DNA of 64,000 nt. It comes from Amycolatopsis solani. Its GTDB lineage: Bacteria > Actinomycetota > Actinomycetes > Mycobacteriales > Pseudonocardiaceae. Shown here piece by piece: positions 28,804 to 36,915 of this stretch. The notes beneath the pieces were generated by a model. That model did no database searches. It had not been told where the DNA came from and worked only from the letters and a program-made list of their open reading frames with translations. The translations under genes and the position numbers were made by a program. The stretch is taken from assembly GCF_033441515.1 (NCBI RefSeq), contig NZ_JAWQJT010000003.1, forward strand, positions 744,001 to 808,000. The letters run 5' to 3'. Numbering within the stretch: the stretch's first letter is position 1; the number at the start of each line of letters is the position of its first letter.

Positions 28804-29454
28804 GTGACACGAGGATTTCGCGCGCTTCTCGGTGAAGAACGCTGGAACGAGCTCCTGGAGTACGGGGGCGAGCGGGTGTACCCGCCGGGTCACCGCCTCT
28901 TCCGGCAAGGTGATCCGGGTTCGGCGGTCCTCGCCCTGATTTCCGGACGCGTCAAAGTCCTCGGCATCGAACCTGACGGCGGACAGTTGCTGATCACCTT
29001 GCGCGGAGCCGGCGACCTGATCGGCGAGGTCGCCGCCCGGCGGTTGTCCAAGCGCACTGCCACGGTCGAAACGATCGATCGCTGCACCGCACGAGTGCTT
29101 TCCGTCGACCGGTTCAACGCCTTCCTGAACCGGCACGACGGACACTCGGTGCTCACCGACTACCTGGTCACCAAGCTTTCCCAGACGGTGCCGTACCAGG
29201 TGGAACTCGTGCACTTCGGCCCCGAACGCAAGATCGCGCGGCTGCTCCTGGAGGTCGTGGCCCTCGCCGACCGGTCCTCAGCCAACCCGGACCACATTCC
29301 TTTCTCCCAGCAGGAAGTCGCCGACGCGCTGGGCATGGCCCGCAGCACGGTCGCCTTGCACCTCCAGCGGCTCCGCGAGATCGGCGCGCTTCGATCCGGA
29401 CCGCGACTCGCCGTCTCCGATCTCGACGCACTGAAAGACTCTGCCGGAGTGTGA
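28804..29454 (+). CDS. Crp/Fnr family transcriptional regulator
   Basis: About 216 residues: a cyclic-nucleotide-binding-like beta barrel (RVYPPGHRLFRQGDPGSAVLALISGRVKVLG through GDLIGEVAARRLSKRTATVETID), a long dimer helix and a C-terminal helix-turn-helix (FSQQEVADALGMARSTVALHLQRL). The phosphate-binding cassette GE(V/L)A...R is partly kept (GEVAARRLSKRTATV), so cyclic nucleotide binding is possible but unproven. No Cys cluster, so it is not an Fe-S Fnr. GTG at 28804 fits the start of homology; TTG 28768 and GTG 28783 are alternatives. First gene of the four-gene module with a cyclase-like protein, which would make a cNMP-responsive regulator attractive. Confidence 0.88.
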   Translation: MTRGFRALLGEERWNELLEYGGERVYPPGHRLFRQGDPGSAVLALISGRVKVLGIEPDGGQLLITLRGAGDLIGEVAARRLSKRTATVETIDRCTARVLSVDRFNAFLNRHDGHSVLTDYLVTKLSQTVPYQVELVHFGPERKIARLLLEVVALADRSSANPDHIPFSQQEVADALGMARSTVALHLQRLREIGALRSGPRLAVSDLDALKDSAGV

Positions 29455-29472
29455 TGCACGCCACTTTCCAAC

Positions 29473-29488
29473 TGTCCGACGCCGGACA
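29473..29488. promoter_or_regulatory. TGTCCG-N4-CGGACA inverted repeat before the cyclase-like gene
   Basis: A 6-bp perfect inverted repeat lies in the 93-base gap between the Crp-type regulator gene and the cyclase-like gene. Such a gap inside an otherwise tightly coupled module suggests a separate promoter for the downstream three genes, with this as a candidate operator. Confidence 0.35.
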
Positions 29489-29547
29489 ACGCACGGTCGC
29501 GAACCTCGGCACCCTCGTCCTCGCAGCGCGACGACGAGGAGAAACAA

Positions 29548-30348
29548 GTGACGCGAACAGCCACCGAACTGCCTCCCTACCGAGCCCTGCTCGCCGTGGA
29601 CATCCGAGATTTCAGCGGGTCCCTCGGAAGAGATCAGGCCCGGATCACCGACGCCGTGCCGACCATCCTGCGTTCCGCGTTCCAGCGGTGCGGACTCGCC
29701 GAGACGTGGCAGGAGATGCGGTTCGGCTTCGGCACCGGCGACGGCTACGCACTCGGCCTTTCCTCGTCCGCGTTGCCCTTCCTGCTGAACCCGTTCCTCC
29801 CGGCGCTGCAGGAGGAACTCGTGTACCGCGCCGAGGTGAACGCCGACCCGGTGCCACTCCGGATGCGTGTCAGCATCCACGTCGGCCCGGTCACCGATTC
29901 GGGACGGGGACTGCTCAGCGAAGGCAGCGGAACCGCTCGCATCGAGACGCACCGGCTGCTCGACGCGTCACCGGTGCGTGAACTGCTGAACCGCTCCGGC
30001 CCGATGACCCGGGTCGCGGCGATCGTGTCCGCTCGCGCGTACCAGGACGCCGTGCTCTCGGGTTACGCGGCGGACGCACCCGAGAACTACGTGGCCGCGC
30101 CGGTCGAGGTCAAGAAGCTGGTCGACACCGGCTACCTCCGGGTGCCGTCCCCCAGCGGCGGCCTGCTCAGCGATGGTTTCCTGCCCCGCATCTCCGACCC
30201 GGCGGTCGTCGGGGACGAGGACCACCGGGGCGGCGAAAAGGACCGGCCGGGAGAACAGGCCCGGAACGCTTACACCTTCCACGGTCCGGGATTCGTCCAC
30301 GGCGGCACCGGAAACCAGTACAACGGGCCCGACCCGACCAAGCCGTGA
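29548..30348 (+). CDS. Class III nucleotidyl-cyclase-like protein with C-terminal homotypic peptide
   Basis: 266 residues. The first part matches the class III cyclase core: LLAVDIRDFSG with metal-type Asp18, GFGTGDGYALG with Asp65, SIHVGPVT, and the helix ARIETHRLLDASPVRELL that corresponds to the transition-state Asn/Arg helix (the Arg is kept, the Asn is not). The purine-selecting Lys before GD is absent. It could thus be an active cyclase of altered specificity or a degenerate sensor. After about 200 residues comes a charged linker and a tail YTFHGPGFVHGGTGNQYN (242-259), repeated at the N-terminus of the next protein. GTG start with GAGGAG 7 bases upstream. No membrane segment. Confidence 0.78.
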   Translation: MTRTATELPPYRALLAVDIRDFSGSLGRDQARITDAVPTILRSAFQRCGLAETWQEMRFGFGTGDGYALGLSSSALPFLLNPFLPALQEELVYRAEVNADPVPLRMRVSIHVGPVTDSGRGLLSEGSGTARIETHRLLDASPVRELLNRSGPMTRVAAIVSARAYQDAVLSGYAADAPENYVAAPVEVKKLVDTGYLRVPSPSGGLLSDGFLPRISDPAVVGDEDHRGGEKDRPGEQARNAYTFHGPGFVHGGTGNQYNGPDPTKP

Positions 30349-30419
30349 TCAGCATGCCCGATTCCTACACGTTCGACGGGCCGGGCTTCGTCCACGGCGG
30401 CACCGGCGATCAGTACAAC
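30271..30419 (+). repeat. 54-base coding repeat joining the two adjacent genes
   Basis: Bases 30271-30324 (end of the cyclase-like gene) and 30366-30419 (start of the P-loop gene) match at 47 of 54 positions by my count. They encode the peptides YTFHGPGFVHGGTGNQYN and YTFDGPGFVHGGTGDQYN (16 of 18 identical), in frame in each gene. Most DNA differences are silent, implying selection on the peptide rather than a very recent duplication. Confidence 0.9.
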
Positions 30420-32228
30420 CACTTCGTCTTGGAGATGCGGCGAAGGCGACCCGCGCAGTTCGTGGCAAGCGACCACATCCAGTGGCTCGCCGAGCGTTTC
30501 GTATGGCCCGAGCCGTTGACCGCGGGCGCGTTGCGGGAGTCGCACACCCTCGTCCTCACCGGTCCCGAGGGCTCAGGCCGCCGCAGCGCCGCACTGATGT
30601 GCCTCACCGAGAAGGCGGTTCTGGACGCCGGACGCCTGCGCGAGCTTCCCGACCGGAGCGAAGAAGACGAACTCGCCTTGGACCCGGCCGACATCAGGCC
30701 AGGTGAACGCCTTCTCCTCGACCTCACCCAGACCGATGACCGGCACGTCGAGGAACTCCGCCGCGAACTCGAGGGGTTCCGCGCCGCCGTCGACGACCAA
30801 GACGCCCGGCTCGTCGTGGTGATCCGGCGCGGACAACGGAACCTGTTGCCCGATTCGCTTCTCGCCACGGTCACCCCGATCGAGCGACCTCCGGGTCACA
30901 AGGTGTTCGAGGCGTACCTGGCCGCCGAAGGTTTTCGCCTGACCGAGCCCGTTCCGGCGCTCGAGAGCCTCGATCCCTTCCTGGCGGCATCTCCGATGCA
31001 CGAGGTCGTCGAGCTGGCGTCGTTGACCGCGGCCGCAGCGCGCAGGAGCGGACGGTCCGGGTCGGTCGTCGAGTGGGCTCGGGAGGCCGTTGCGGCGCAC
31101 TCCGAGCGAGACGAGCAAGCCTCCGCCCTGTTCCGCGACAACCAGGATCCCGGCCTCCGGGCTCTCCTGGTGGTCGCGGCGTTCCTCCCGGGCGCGACGC
31201 TCGACGCGATGGTCGAGGCCGAAGGTGCGTTCAGCCGGCTCGTGGACCTTCCCCGAGAGGAGAAGCACGTTCTCGACGGGGCTTATCTCGCCGAGCGGAT
31301 GGCCAAGGTCCGGCTCCACACCGACGGGCGCAAGGCCGTCGAATTCAAGGACCTCGCCCTGGACAAGGCCGTGCGAACGCACTTTTGGACCTACTTCCCG
31401 GAACTGCGCGACAAGATGTCCGAGTGGGTGGCGGCGGTGACCTCGCTCCCCGGTGTCGCTGCACCCGCTGCTGCGGCCCTCGCCGACCACTACGCCGACC
31501 AGGTCCTGGCGACGGGCCCGGTCTCGCCTCTCCAGGACCTGGCTCGCCGGTGGTCCGCGAACGGCGACCAGAAAGCCCTGGCCCTGCAGGTTCTGGACGC
31601 CGGCCTGCAACACACCACGTACTCGCCGGAGTTCCGCAAGTTCGTCTACCACCGGGCACGGACTCCGAACACCGAAGCCGGGTTCGCCGAAGTGCTGATC
31701 GAAGCGTGCACCGAAACGATCGCACCGGAGCGGCCGACGCAAGCAATGGTGCGCCTGCACTACTTCACCGGGCACCACGAGCCGTCCGTCCGCGCCTTGG
31801 CCCGGCAAAGGCTGCTCACCTTGGTCCGCGACCGGGGTTTCGAGCGATGGTTCCTCCACCGCTTGGCCACCGTCAGTGCACGGCCGACGGACAGCGCGCT
31901 CCTGCTGGCGCTGGACATCCCCGCCCGGCTCGCCGCCGAACGCAGCGCGAAGACCAACCTCCGCGTCCTTTGGCACCGGCTGCTCGAGGAAGGAATCAGC
32001 ACGTTGCCCGAGGCATCGGTGCAACGCTGGCTCGACCAGCACCCCGCCTTGCTCGTCGAAGCGTGCGACGGCCAGGTGCGCCTGCTCAGCACGCTCTACG
32101 CGTTCGCCCGTGACCAGGTGGACCGTGCAGTCGACGGCGAAGCGCGGCAGGTCCGGCGAGAAAGCGCGTTGACGCTCCAACACCTCATCGATGCCGCGAT
32201 GGCACCCGTCCACCCCGAGGAGCTGTGA
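30354..32228 (+). CDS. P-loop (STAND-like) protein with N-terminal homotypic peptide
   Basis: 624 residues, family not recognised. Residues 5-22 (YTFDGPGFVHGGTGDQYN) repeat the tail of the preceding protein. A P-loop-like motif GPEGSGRRS lies at 70-78 after a hydrophobic strand (TLVLT); Arg replaces the usual Lys, so nucleotide binding is uncertain. A candidate Walker B is ERLLLDLTQ (around 118) and a sensor-like strand is ARLVVVIRRG. The C-terminal 350 residues are helical and repeat-like (LLVVAAFLPGATLDAMVEAE; HHEPSVRALARQRLLTLV), recalling STAND/AP-ATPase helical arms. The ATG at 30354 follows the cyclase stop by 5 bases; a GTG at 30345 would overlap it. No membrane segment. Confidence 0.75.
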   Translation: MPDSYTFDGPGFVHGGTGDQYNHFVLEMRRRRPAQFVASDHIQWLAERFVWPEPLTAGALRESHTLVLTGPEGSGRRSAALMCLTEKAVLDAGRLRELPDRSEEDELALDPADIRPGERLLLDLTQTDDRHVEELRRELEGFRAAVDDQDARLVVVIRRGQRNLLPDSLLATVTPIERPPGHKVFEAYLAAEGFRLTEPVPALESLDPFLAASPMHEVVELASLTAAAARRSGRSGSVVEWAREAVAAHSERDEQASALFRDNQDPGLRALLVVAAFLPGATLDAMVEAEGAFSRLVDLPREEKHVLDGAYLAERMAKVRLHTDGRKAVEFKDLALDKAVRTHFWTYFPELRDKMSEWVAAVTSLPGVAAPAAAALADHYADQVLATGPVSPLQDLARRWSANGDQKALALQVLDAGLQHTTYSPEFRKFVYHRARTPNTEAGFAEVLIEACTETIAPERPTQAMVRLHYFTGHHEPSVRALARQRLLTLVRDRGFERWFLHRLATVSARPTDSALLLALDIPARLAAERSAKTNLRVLWHRLLEEGISTLPEASVQRWLDQHPALLVEACDGQVRLLSTLYAFARDQVDRAVDGEARQVRRESALTLQHLIDAAMAPVHPEEL

Positions 32229-33436
32229 TGAGCAAGGACACCACCGAAACGATCGCGGGCGGCGCCATCGCCTTCCTCGTGCCGCTGTGCGTGGGCCTCG
32301 CCGCGGGCTGGCCCGTTTGGATCACCGCGCTGGCGACCGTGACCGTCTTCCTCCTGACGCTGTGGGGGTTGCACAGCTACCACTTCCGCACCGAGCAGGC
32401 GCGGCTCCGCGCGGAAAACGCCTACCGGCAACACATGACAGCGCAGCAGGCCCCGCCACCACCTCCGCCGCCGGCGCCCGGACCGCCACCGAGCCGGGTC
32501 GTCGCCCCGATGTCGCTGCCCAGCTCGCTGGAAGGCATCCCGTTCACCTTCGGGTGCACGGTGCACTGGGATCCCGCGGAGTTGCGCCTCGACCGGGGAC
32601 ACGCCGATCCGGCCGCGGTCGCCACCGCGGCGGTAGTGGAACGGGCCCGGGAGATCAGTCAAGCACACCACCCTGACGACGACGCTGTCGTCCACGCGCT
32701 GGCCGCGGCTCTCGGGCGGCCGGCCGCCACTCCCGACCGGTTGCTGCAAGCGTGGGCGACCGACGTCAAGACCCAGGTCGGTCAGCACCACCGCGAGCAC
32801 CTCAACGCCCTGGCCACCTTGCGCCGGCAGCAACAGCTGCAGGAACAGCGCATCGCGAACCAGCGCGTGGTGCGCGCGTACCTGGGCGACGAGGTGCTGA
32901 CCGACGTCGGCAGCACAGTCGTGTGGTGGCTCGCGCGCAACGAAGAGGAGGTACGCGAAACAGTCGACCTCATCGGAACGCTGGCACGGCTGTCCGCGGC
33001 GGCCAACAACTCAGAGGTCGACGAGTTGTTCCGGCACCTCTTGCCGGAGAACGTCACCCCGCGACCGGCAGTCCCGCCGCCGTCGTTCTTCACGCCGCCG
33101 GAACCGGCGTTCTTCGTCGACGCTGCAGGAGAAGTCAACCCGGCGGAGGAGGAACGAGGGGGCAAAGTCGATCTGCTACCCGATCCCGACGATTCCCAGA
33201 ACAGTCTGTTCGGGCACCAGCTGGCGGACCTCGCCGAGCGGCACGGGCACGCGGATCTGGCCCAGGAGTACCGCGAGCGGTACCGGACGGTCGACGCGAC
33301 CGGACCTTCCGGCTCAGCGGCTCCTTCCGAAGAGCAAGGTGGATTCTTCGGACACGAACCGCCCTCGACCGAGCCCCCGGCGGGGAACGGGCCATCGGAC
33401 GGCGAAGACCGGCGTGACTGGGGCGCCGGCGGCTAG
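32228..33436 (+). CDS. Membrane protein of the cyclase/P-loop module, unknown family
   Basis: 402 residues. Two adjacent transmembrane helices at about 9-28 and 31-49 (AIAFLVPLCVGLAAGWPVWI, TALATVTVFLLTLWGLHSY). A proline-rich linker (about 72-88) follows. A cytoplasmic-looking domain then begins IPFTFGCTVHWDPAELRLDRGHAD, followed by helices rich in Ala and charged residues (RAREISQAHH; LATLRRQQQLQEQRIANQRVV), vaguely reminiscent of SPFH proteins but not assignable. The C-terminal 120 residues are acidic and probably disordered, containing NSLFGHQLADLAERHGHADLA. The ATG overlaps the P-loop gene stop by one base (TGATG). Natural candidate for the membrane effector or anchor of the module. Converges on priA. 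Confidence 0.72.
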   Translation: MSKDTTETIAGGAIAFLVPLCVGLAAGWPVWITALATVTVFLLTLWGLHSYHFRTEQARLRAENAYRQHMTAQQAPPPPPPPAPGPPPSRVVAPMSLPSSLEGIPFTFGCTVHWDPAELRLDRGHADPAAVATAAVVERAREISQAHHPDDDAVVHALAAALGRPAATPDRLLQAWATDVKTQVGQHHREHLNALATLRRQQQLQEQRIANQRVVRAYLGDEVLTDVGSTVVWWLARNEEEVRETVDLIGTLARLSAAANNSEVDELFRHLLPENVTPRPAVPPPSFFTPPEPAFFVDAAGEVNPAEEERGGKVDLLPDPDDSQNSLFGHQLADLAERHGHADLAQEYRERYRTVDATGPSGSAAPSEEQGGFFGHEPPSTEPPAGNGPSDGEDRRDWGAGG

Positions 33437-35529
33437 ATGAGCTCCAGCGGGTCCAGCTGGATGCGGATCGGCTCCGTGGCCTTGCGGGCATCCCGCCGCG
33501 CCGCGGCCGCGTGGATCGACGTCGCCAAGGCCTTGCCCTCGGCTCGGGAAACCCGCACCAGGGCCCGTTCCCGCTCCGCGTTGCCCTCCTCGTCCACCTC
33601 GCCCAGGGGGACCGGGCCGAGGACCTCGCCCGACGGCGGGAGCGGCAAGTCGTCCAGGAGGGCGGCCACCGCGTCCGGGGTGCCCTCCACGCTCGCCATG
33701 CGCATGGAGGGCGGGAAGCCCAGCTCGCGGCGCTCGGCCAGCTCCTGGCCCGCGTGCCAGGCCGGGTCCCAGCGGACCAGGGCCTGGACCACCGCCAGCC
33801 CGGCCTCCGCTCCCACGATCACGCGGCCGCCCGCCGAAGCTGGGCGGACCAGGGCGGCCGCGGCCATCCAGCGGCGCAGGGTTTCCTCCGCCGCCCTGAG
33901 GTCCTGGCGGCCGAGGAGGGCCCAGCCGTCCAGCAGCAGCGCTGCGCCGTAGCCGGCTTCGGCCACCGGTTCCGCTCCCGGGGTGCAGACCACCAGGGCC
34001 GGTTTGGCCGGGACCGAGGTCAGCACCTCCGCTGCTCCCGAGGTGCGGACCGGGATGCCCGGGAACGCGCGGCCGAGCTCCTCCGCCGTGCGCTTCGCGC
34101 CGACGATCGCCGCTCGGAGTTTCACCGAGCCGCAGGCCGGGCAGCGGAACGCCGTTTCCGGGACGCCGCACCAGCGGCACGCCGGGGGTTTCGGGCGGCC
34201 GTCGATCGAGCCGCCCGGCAGCGACAGCGGGCCCGCGCAGCGGCGGCAGTGCGCGGGCGTCCGGCAGTTCCCGCAGGCCAGGCCCGGGACGTACCCGCGG
34301 CGCGGTACCTGGACCAGTGCCGGGTGGCCGGCCGCGAACGCCTGGCGCGCCGCTTCGAACGCCACCGCCGGGAGGCGGGCCACGCGGGCGGCCTCGTCGC
34401 GGGCGACGTCGAAGTCCTCGCCCACCGGCGTGACGCGCGGAGCCGCGGAGCGCAGCACCGTGCGGTCGGCCAGCACCGGCGCCGCCCAGCCCGACTCGAC
34501 CAGCAGCTGGGCCTCGGCCGTGCGGGCGAACCCGCCGACCAGCAGGGACGCCTTCGCCGCGTGCGCGCGGTCCATCAGCACGTCGCGGACGTGCGGGTAC
34601 GGCGCGTGCTGGTCGAGGTGCAGGTCGTCGCCGTCGTCCCAGACCACGAACAGGCCGGGGTCGTGGACCGGCGCGAACATCGCCGCGCGCGTGCCGACCA
34701 CCACCCGGACCGCGCCGCGCAGCACCGCCAGCCAGCGCCGGTACCGCTCGGCAGGACCCAAGCCCGCGATCAGCGCCACCACGGCTTCCTCGCCCAGCAG
34801 CGCGGCGCACGCCTCGTGCACGCGGGTCAGGTCGCGGTGGTCGGGCACGACCAGGACCGCGCCGCGGCCGGCGGCGGCCACCACCGCCGCGGCCTCGGCC
34901 AGCCGCCGCGGCCAGTCTTCGCCCGGCAGGGCCTGCCAGACGGCGTTCGCGGGCTTCCCCTCGGCGAGGGCCTCCAGAAACGCCGGGCCGCGCTGGTAGC
35001 GCGTCCAGGCCTCCGTATCGGGCGCGTCCGGCGGCGCCGCGGGCGCGAGCGGCGGCTCGCCCTCGGCCTTCGCGTGGCGAGGCGGGATCGCGAGCCGCAG
35101 GACGTCGGACAGCGTGCCGCCGTAGCGGTCGGCCACCGACCGGCACAGCGCGTGCAACGACGGCGGCAGCACCGGCTCGCTCGACGTCACGCGGTCCAGG
35201 AACGCGAGCTTCCGGTCGTAGTCGCTGGACTCGCCGCGCTCGATCAGGTAGCCGTCGACCAGCTGGCCGGCGAAGCGGACGCGGACGCGGCAGCCGGGCA
35301 CGGCCGTCTCGTGCAGCTTCTCGGGCACGAGGTAGTCGAAGGTGCGGTCCAGGTGCGCCAGCGGGATGTCGACGACGATCCGCGCGACCGGCTTCTCCGG
35401 CGCGGGCTGCTGCGCCCCCTTCGCCTTCGCACCCGGCTTCGGCGGCTTCCGGGCGCGCGAGGGCGCCGCCTTCGGCGAAGGCGGCTTCTCCGGGAGCTCC
35501 CAGAGGGCGGCGGGCTCGGAACTACTCAC
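33433..35529 (-). CDS. priA: Primosomal protein N' (PriA), actinobacterial helicase-motif-less type
   Basis: 698-residue replication-restart protein. The 3'-DNA-binding domain (VARIVVDIPLAHLDRTFDYLVPEK, VRVRFAGQLVDGYLIERGE) and the zinc-binding region (CGNCRTPAHCRRCAGPL, CRWCG, CPACG) are well preserved. Walker A is gone: where GVTGSGKTEVY is expected the sequence reads WQALPGEDWPRRL, and the DEEH box reads WDDGDD. Actinobacterial PriA proteins are known for this loss, so the protein probably recognises forks without unwinding. A long basic/proline N-terminal extension precedes the domain. Start GTG at 35529 (VSSSEPAAL). Downstream of metK on the same strand behind a terminator. Confidence 0.92.
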   Translation of the reverse strand: MSSSEPAALWELPEKPPSPKAAPSRARKPPKPGAKAKGAQQPAPEKPVARIVVDIPLAHLDRTFDYLVPEKLHETAVPGCRVRVRFAGQLVDGYLIERGESSDYDRKLAFLDRVTSSEPVLPPSLHALCRSVADRYGGTLSDVLRLAIPPRHAKAEGEPPLAPAAPPDAPDTEAWTRYQRGPAFLEALAEGKPANAVWQALPGEDWPRRLAEAAAVVAAAGRGAVLVVPDHRDLTRVHEACAALLGEEAVVALIAGLGPAERYRRWLAVLRGAVRVVVGTRAAMFAPVHDPGLFVVWDDGDDLHLDQHAPYPHVRDVLMDRAHAAKASLLVGGFARTAEAQLLVESGWAAPVLADRTVLRSAAPRVTPVGEDFDVARDEAARVARLPAVAFEAARQAFAAGHPALVQVPRRGYVPGLACGNCRTPAHCRRCAGPLSLPGGSIDGRPKPPACRWCGVPETAFRCPACGSVKLRAAIVGAKRTAEELGRAFPGIPVRTSGAAEVLTSVPAKPALVVCTPGAEPVAEAGYGAALLLDGWALLGRQDLRAAEETLRRWMAAAALVRPASAGGRVIVGAEAGLAVVQALVRWDPAWHAGQELAERRELGFPPSMRMASVEGTPDAVAALLDDLPLPPSGEVLGPVPLGEVDEEGNAERERALVRVSRAEGKALATSIHAAAARRDARKATEPIRIQLDPLELI

Positions 35530-35572
35530 GCCGTGATCTCTACCAGACCCCTCCGACAGTCCCGACACGAGG

Positions 35573-35605
35573 AAGGCCACCCCGCGACGTACGCGGGGTG
35601 GCCTT
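35573..35605 (-). terminator. Hairpin terminator between metK and priA
   Basis: AAGGCCACCCCGCG (35573-35586) and CGCGGGGTGGCCTT (35592-35605) pair over 14 bases around a 5-base loop, 15 bases past the metK stop. It should end metK transcripts. Confidence 0.8.
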
Positions 35606-35619
35606 CACCGGATCGTGCG

Positions 35620-36822
35620 TCAGGCGCCGGCGGCCGACTTCAGGGCCTCGGCGCGGGCCGTGCTCTCCCAGGGGAGGTCCAGCTCGGGACGGCCGAAGTG
35701 GCCGTACGCCGCGGTCGGGGCGTAGATCGGGCGCAGCAGGTCGAGGTCGCGGATGATCGCCGCCGGCCGGAGGTCGAAGACCTCGGTGATGGCCTGCTGG
35801 ATCTTCGACGGGTCGACCGTCTCGGTGCCGAACGTCTCGACGAACAGGCCGACCGGGGCCGCCTTGCCGATCGCGTACGCGACCTGCACCTCGGTCCGCG
35901 ACGCCAGCCCGGCGGCGACGACGTTCTTGGCCACCCAGCGCATCGCGTACGCGGCGGAACGGTCGACCTTGGACGGGTCCTTGCCGGAGAACGCGCCGCC
36001 GCCGTGGCGGGCCATGCCGCCGTAGGTGTCGACGATGATCTTGCGTCCGGTCAGGCCGGCGTCGCCCATCGGGCCGCCGATGACGAACCGGCCGGTCGGG
36101 TTGACCAACAGGCGCGCGTTCGACGTGTCGATGCCCAGGCCCTCGAGCTCGGGGCCGACGACGTGCTCCTTGACGTCGACGCTGAGCATCCGCTCCAGGT
36201 CGATGCCGTCGGCGTGCTGCGAGGACACGACGACCGTGTCGAGGCGCACCGGCTGGTCGCCGGCGTACTCGATGGTCACCTGGGTCTTGCCGTCCGGGCG
36301 CAGGTACGGCAGCACGCCGTCCTTGCGGACCGCGGTCAGGCGCTTGGAGAGCCGGTGGGCCAGCGCGATCGGCAGCGGCATCAGCTCGGGGGTGTCCGAG
36401 CAGGCGTAGCCGAACATCAGGCCCTGGTCGCCGGCACCCTGGCGGTTGATCTCGTCCTCGTCCGACTCGACCCGCGACTCGTACGCGGTGTCGACGCCCT
36501 GGGCGATGTCGGGCGACTGCGAACCGATCGCGACGTTGACGCCGCAGGAGTTCCCGTCGAAGCCCTTGGCGGAGGAGTCGTAGCCGATCTTCAGGATGAC
36601 GTCGCGGACGATCGTGGGGATGTCGGCGTACGCCTCCGTCGTCACCTCGCCGGCCACGTGCACCTGGCCGGTGGTGATGAGGGTCTCGACCGCGACGCGG
36701 CTGCGCGGGTCCTTCGACAGCAGGCCGTCGAGGATCGAATCGCTGATGGCGTCGCAAATCTTGTCGGGGTGCCCTTCGGTCACCGACTCCGAGGTGAACA
36801 ATCTGCTGCTAGACGCGGTCAC
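35620..36822 (-). CDS. metK: S-adenosylmethionine synthase
   Basis: About 400 residues; makes SAM from methionine and ATP. Signature segments: [44 protein letters not shown] (ATP-binding hexapeptide region), the P-loop-like [19 protein letters not shown] and FGTETVD. All catalytic Asp/Lys/His positions appear intact. Start taken at the GTG giving VTASSSRLF, where family members begin; a GTG 12 bases further upstream sits only one base after GAGGA and is less likely. No SAM riboswitch is visible in the short leader. Confidence 0.95.
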   Translation of the reverse strand: MTASSSRLFTSESVTEGHPDKICDAISDSILDGLLSKDPRSRVAVETLITTGQVHVAGEVTTEAYADIPTIVRDVILKIGYDSSAKGFDGNSCGVNVAIGSQSPDIAQGVDTAYESRVESDEDEINRQGAGDQGLMFGYACSDTPELMPLPIALAHRLSKRLTAVRKDGVLPYLRPDGKTQVTIEYAGDQPVRLDTVVVSSQHADGIDLERMLSVDVKEHVVGPELEGLGIDTSNARLLVNPTGRFVIGGPMGDAGLTGRKIIVDTYGGMARHGGGAFSGKDPSKVDRSAAYAMRWVAKNVVAAGLASRTEVQVAYAIGKAAPVGLFVETFGTETVDPSKIQQAITEVFDLRPAAIIRDLDLLRPIYAPTAAYGHFGRPELDLPWESTARAEALKSAAGA

Positions 36823-36915
36823 GGTGGCCGTCACTTCCTCACCTAGACGTCGGATGCCCGGAAAGTTAGGCACCCCTTACCAGTGCAAGCGTACTGACTA
36901 TCGCTCTAGGGACGG

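Noticed and set aside
36823..36915. SAM riboswitch upstream of metK
   Set aside because: The leader is short and contains no recognisable SAM aptamer core; it also directly follows coaBC.
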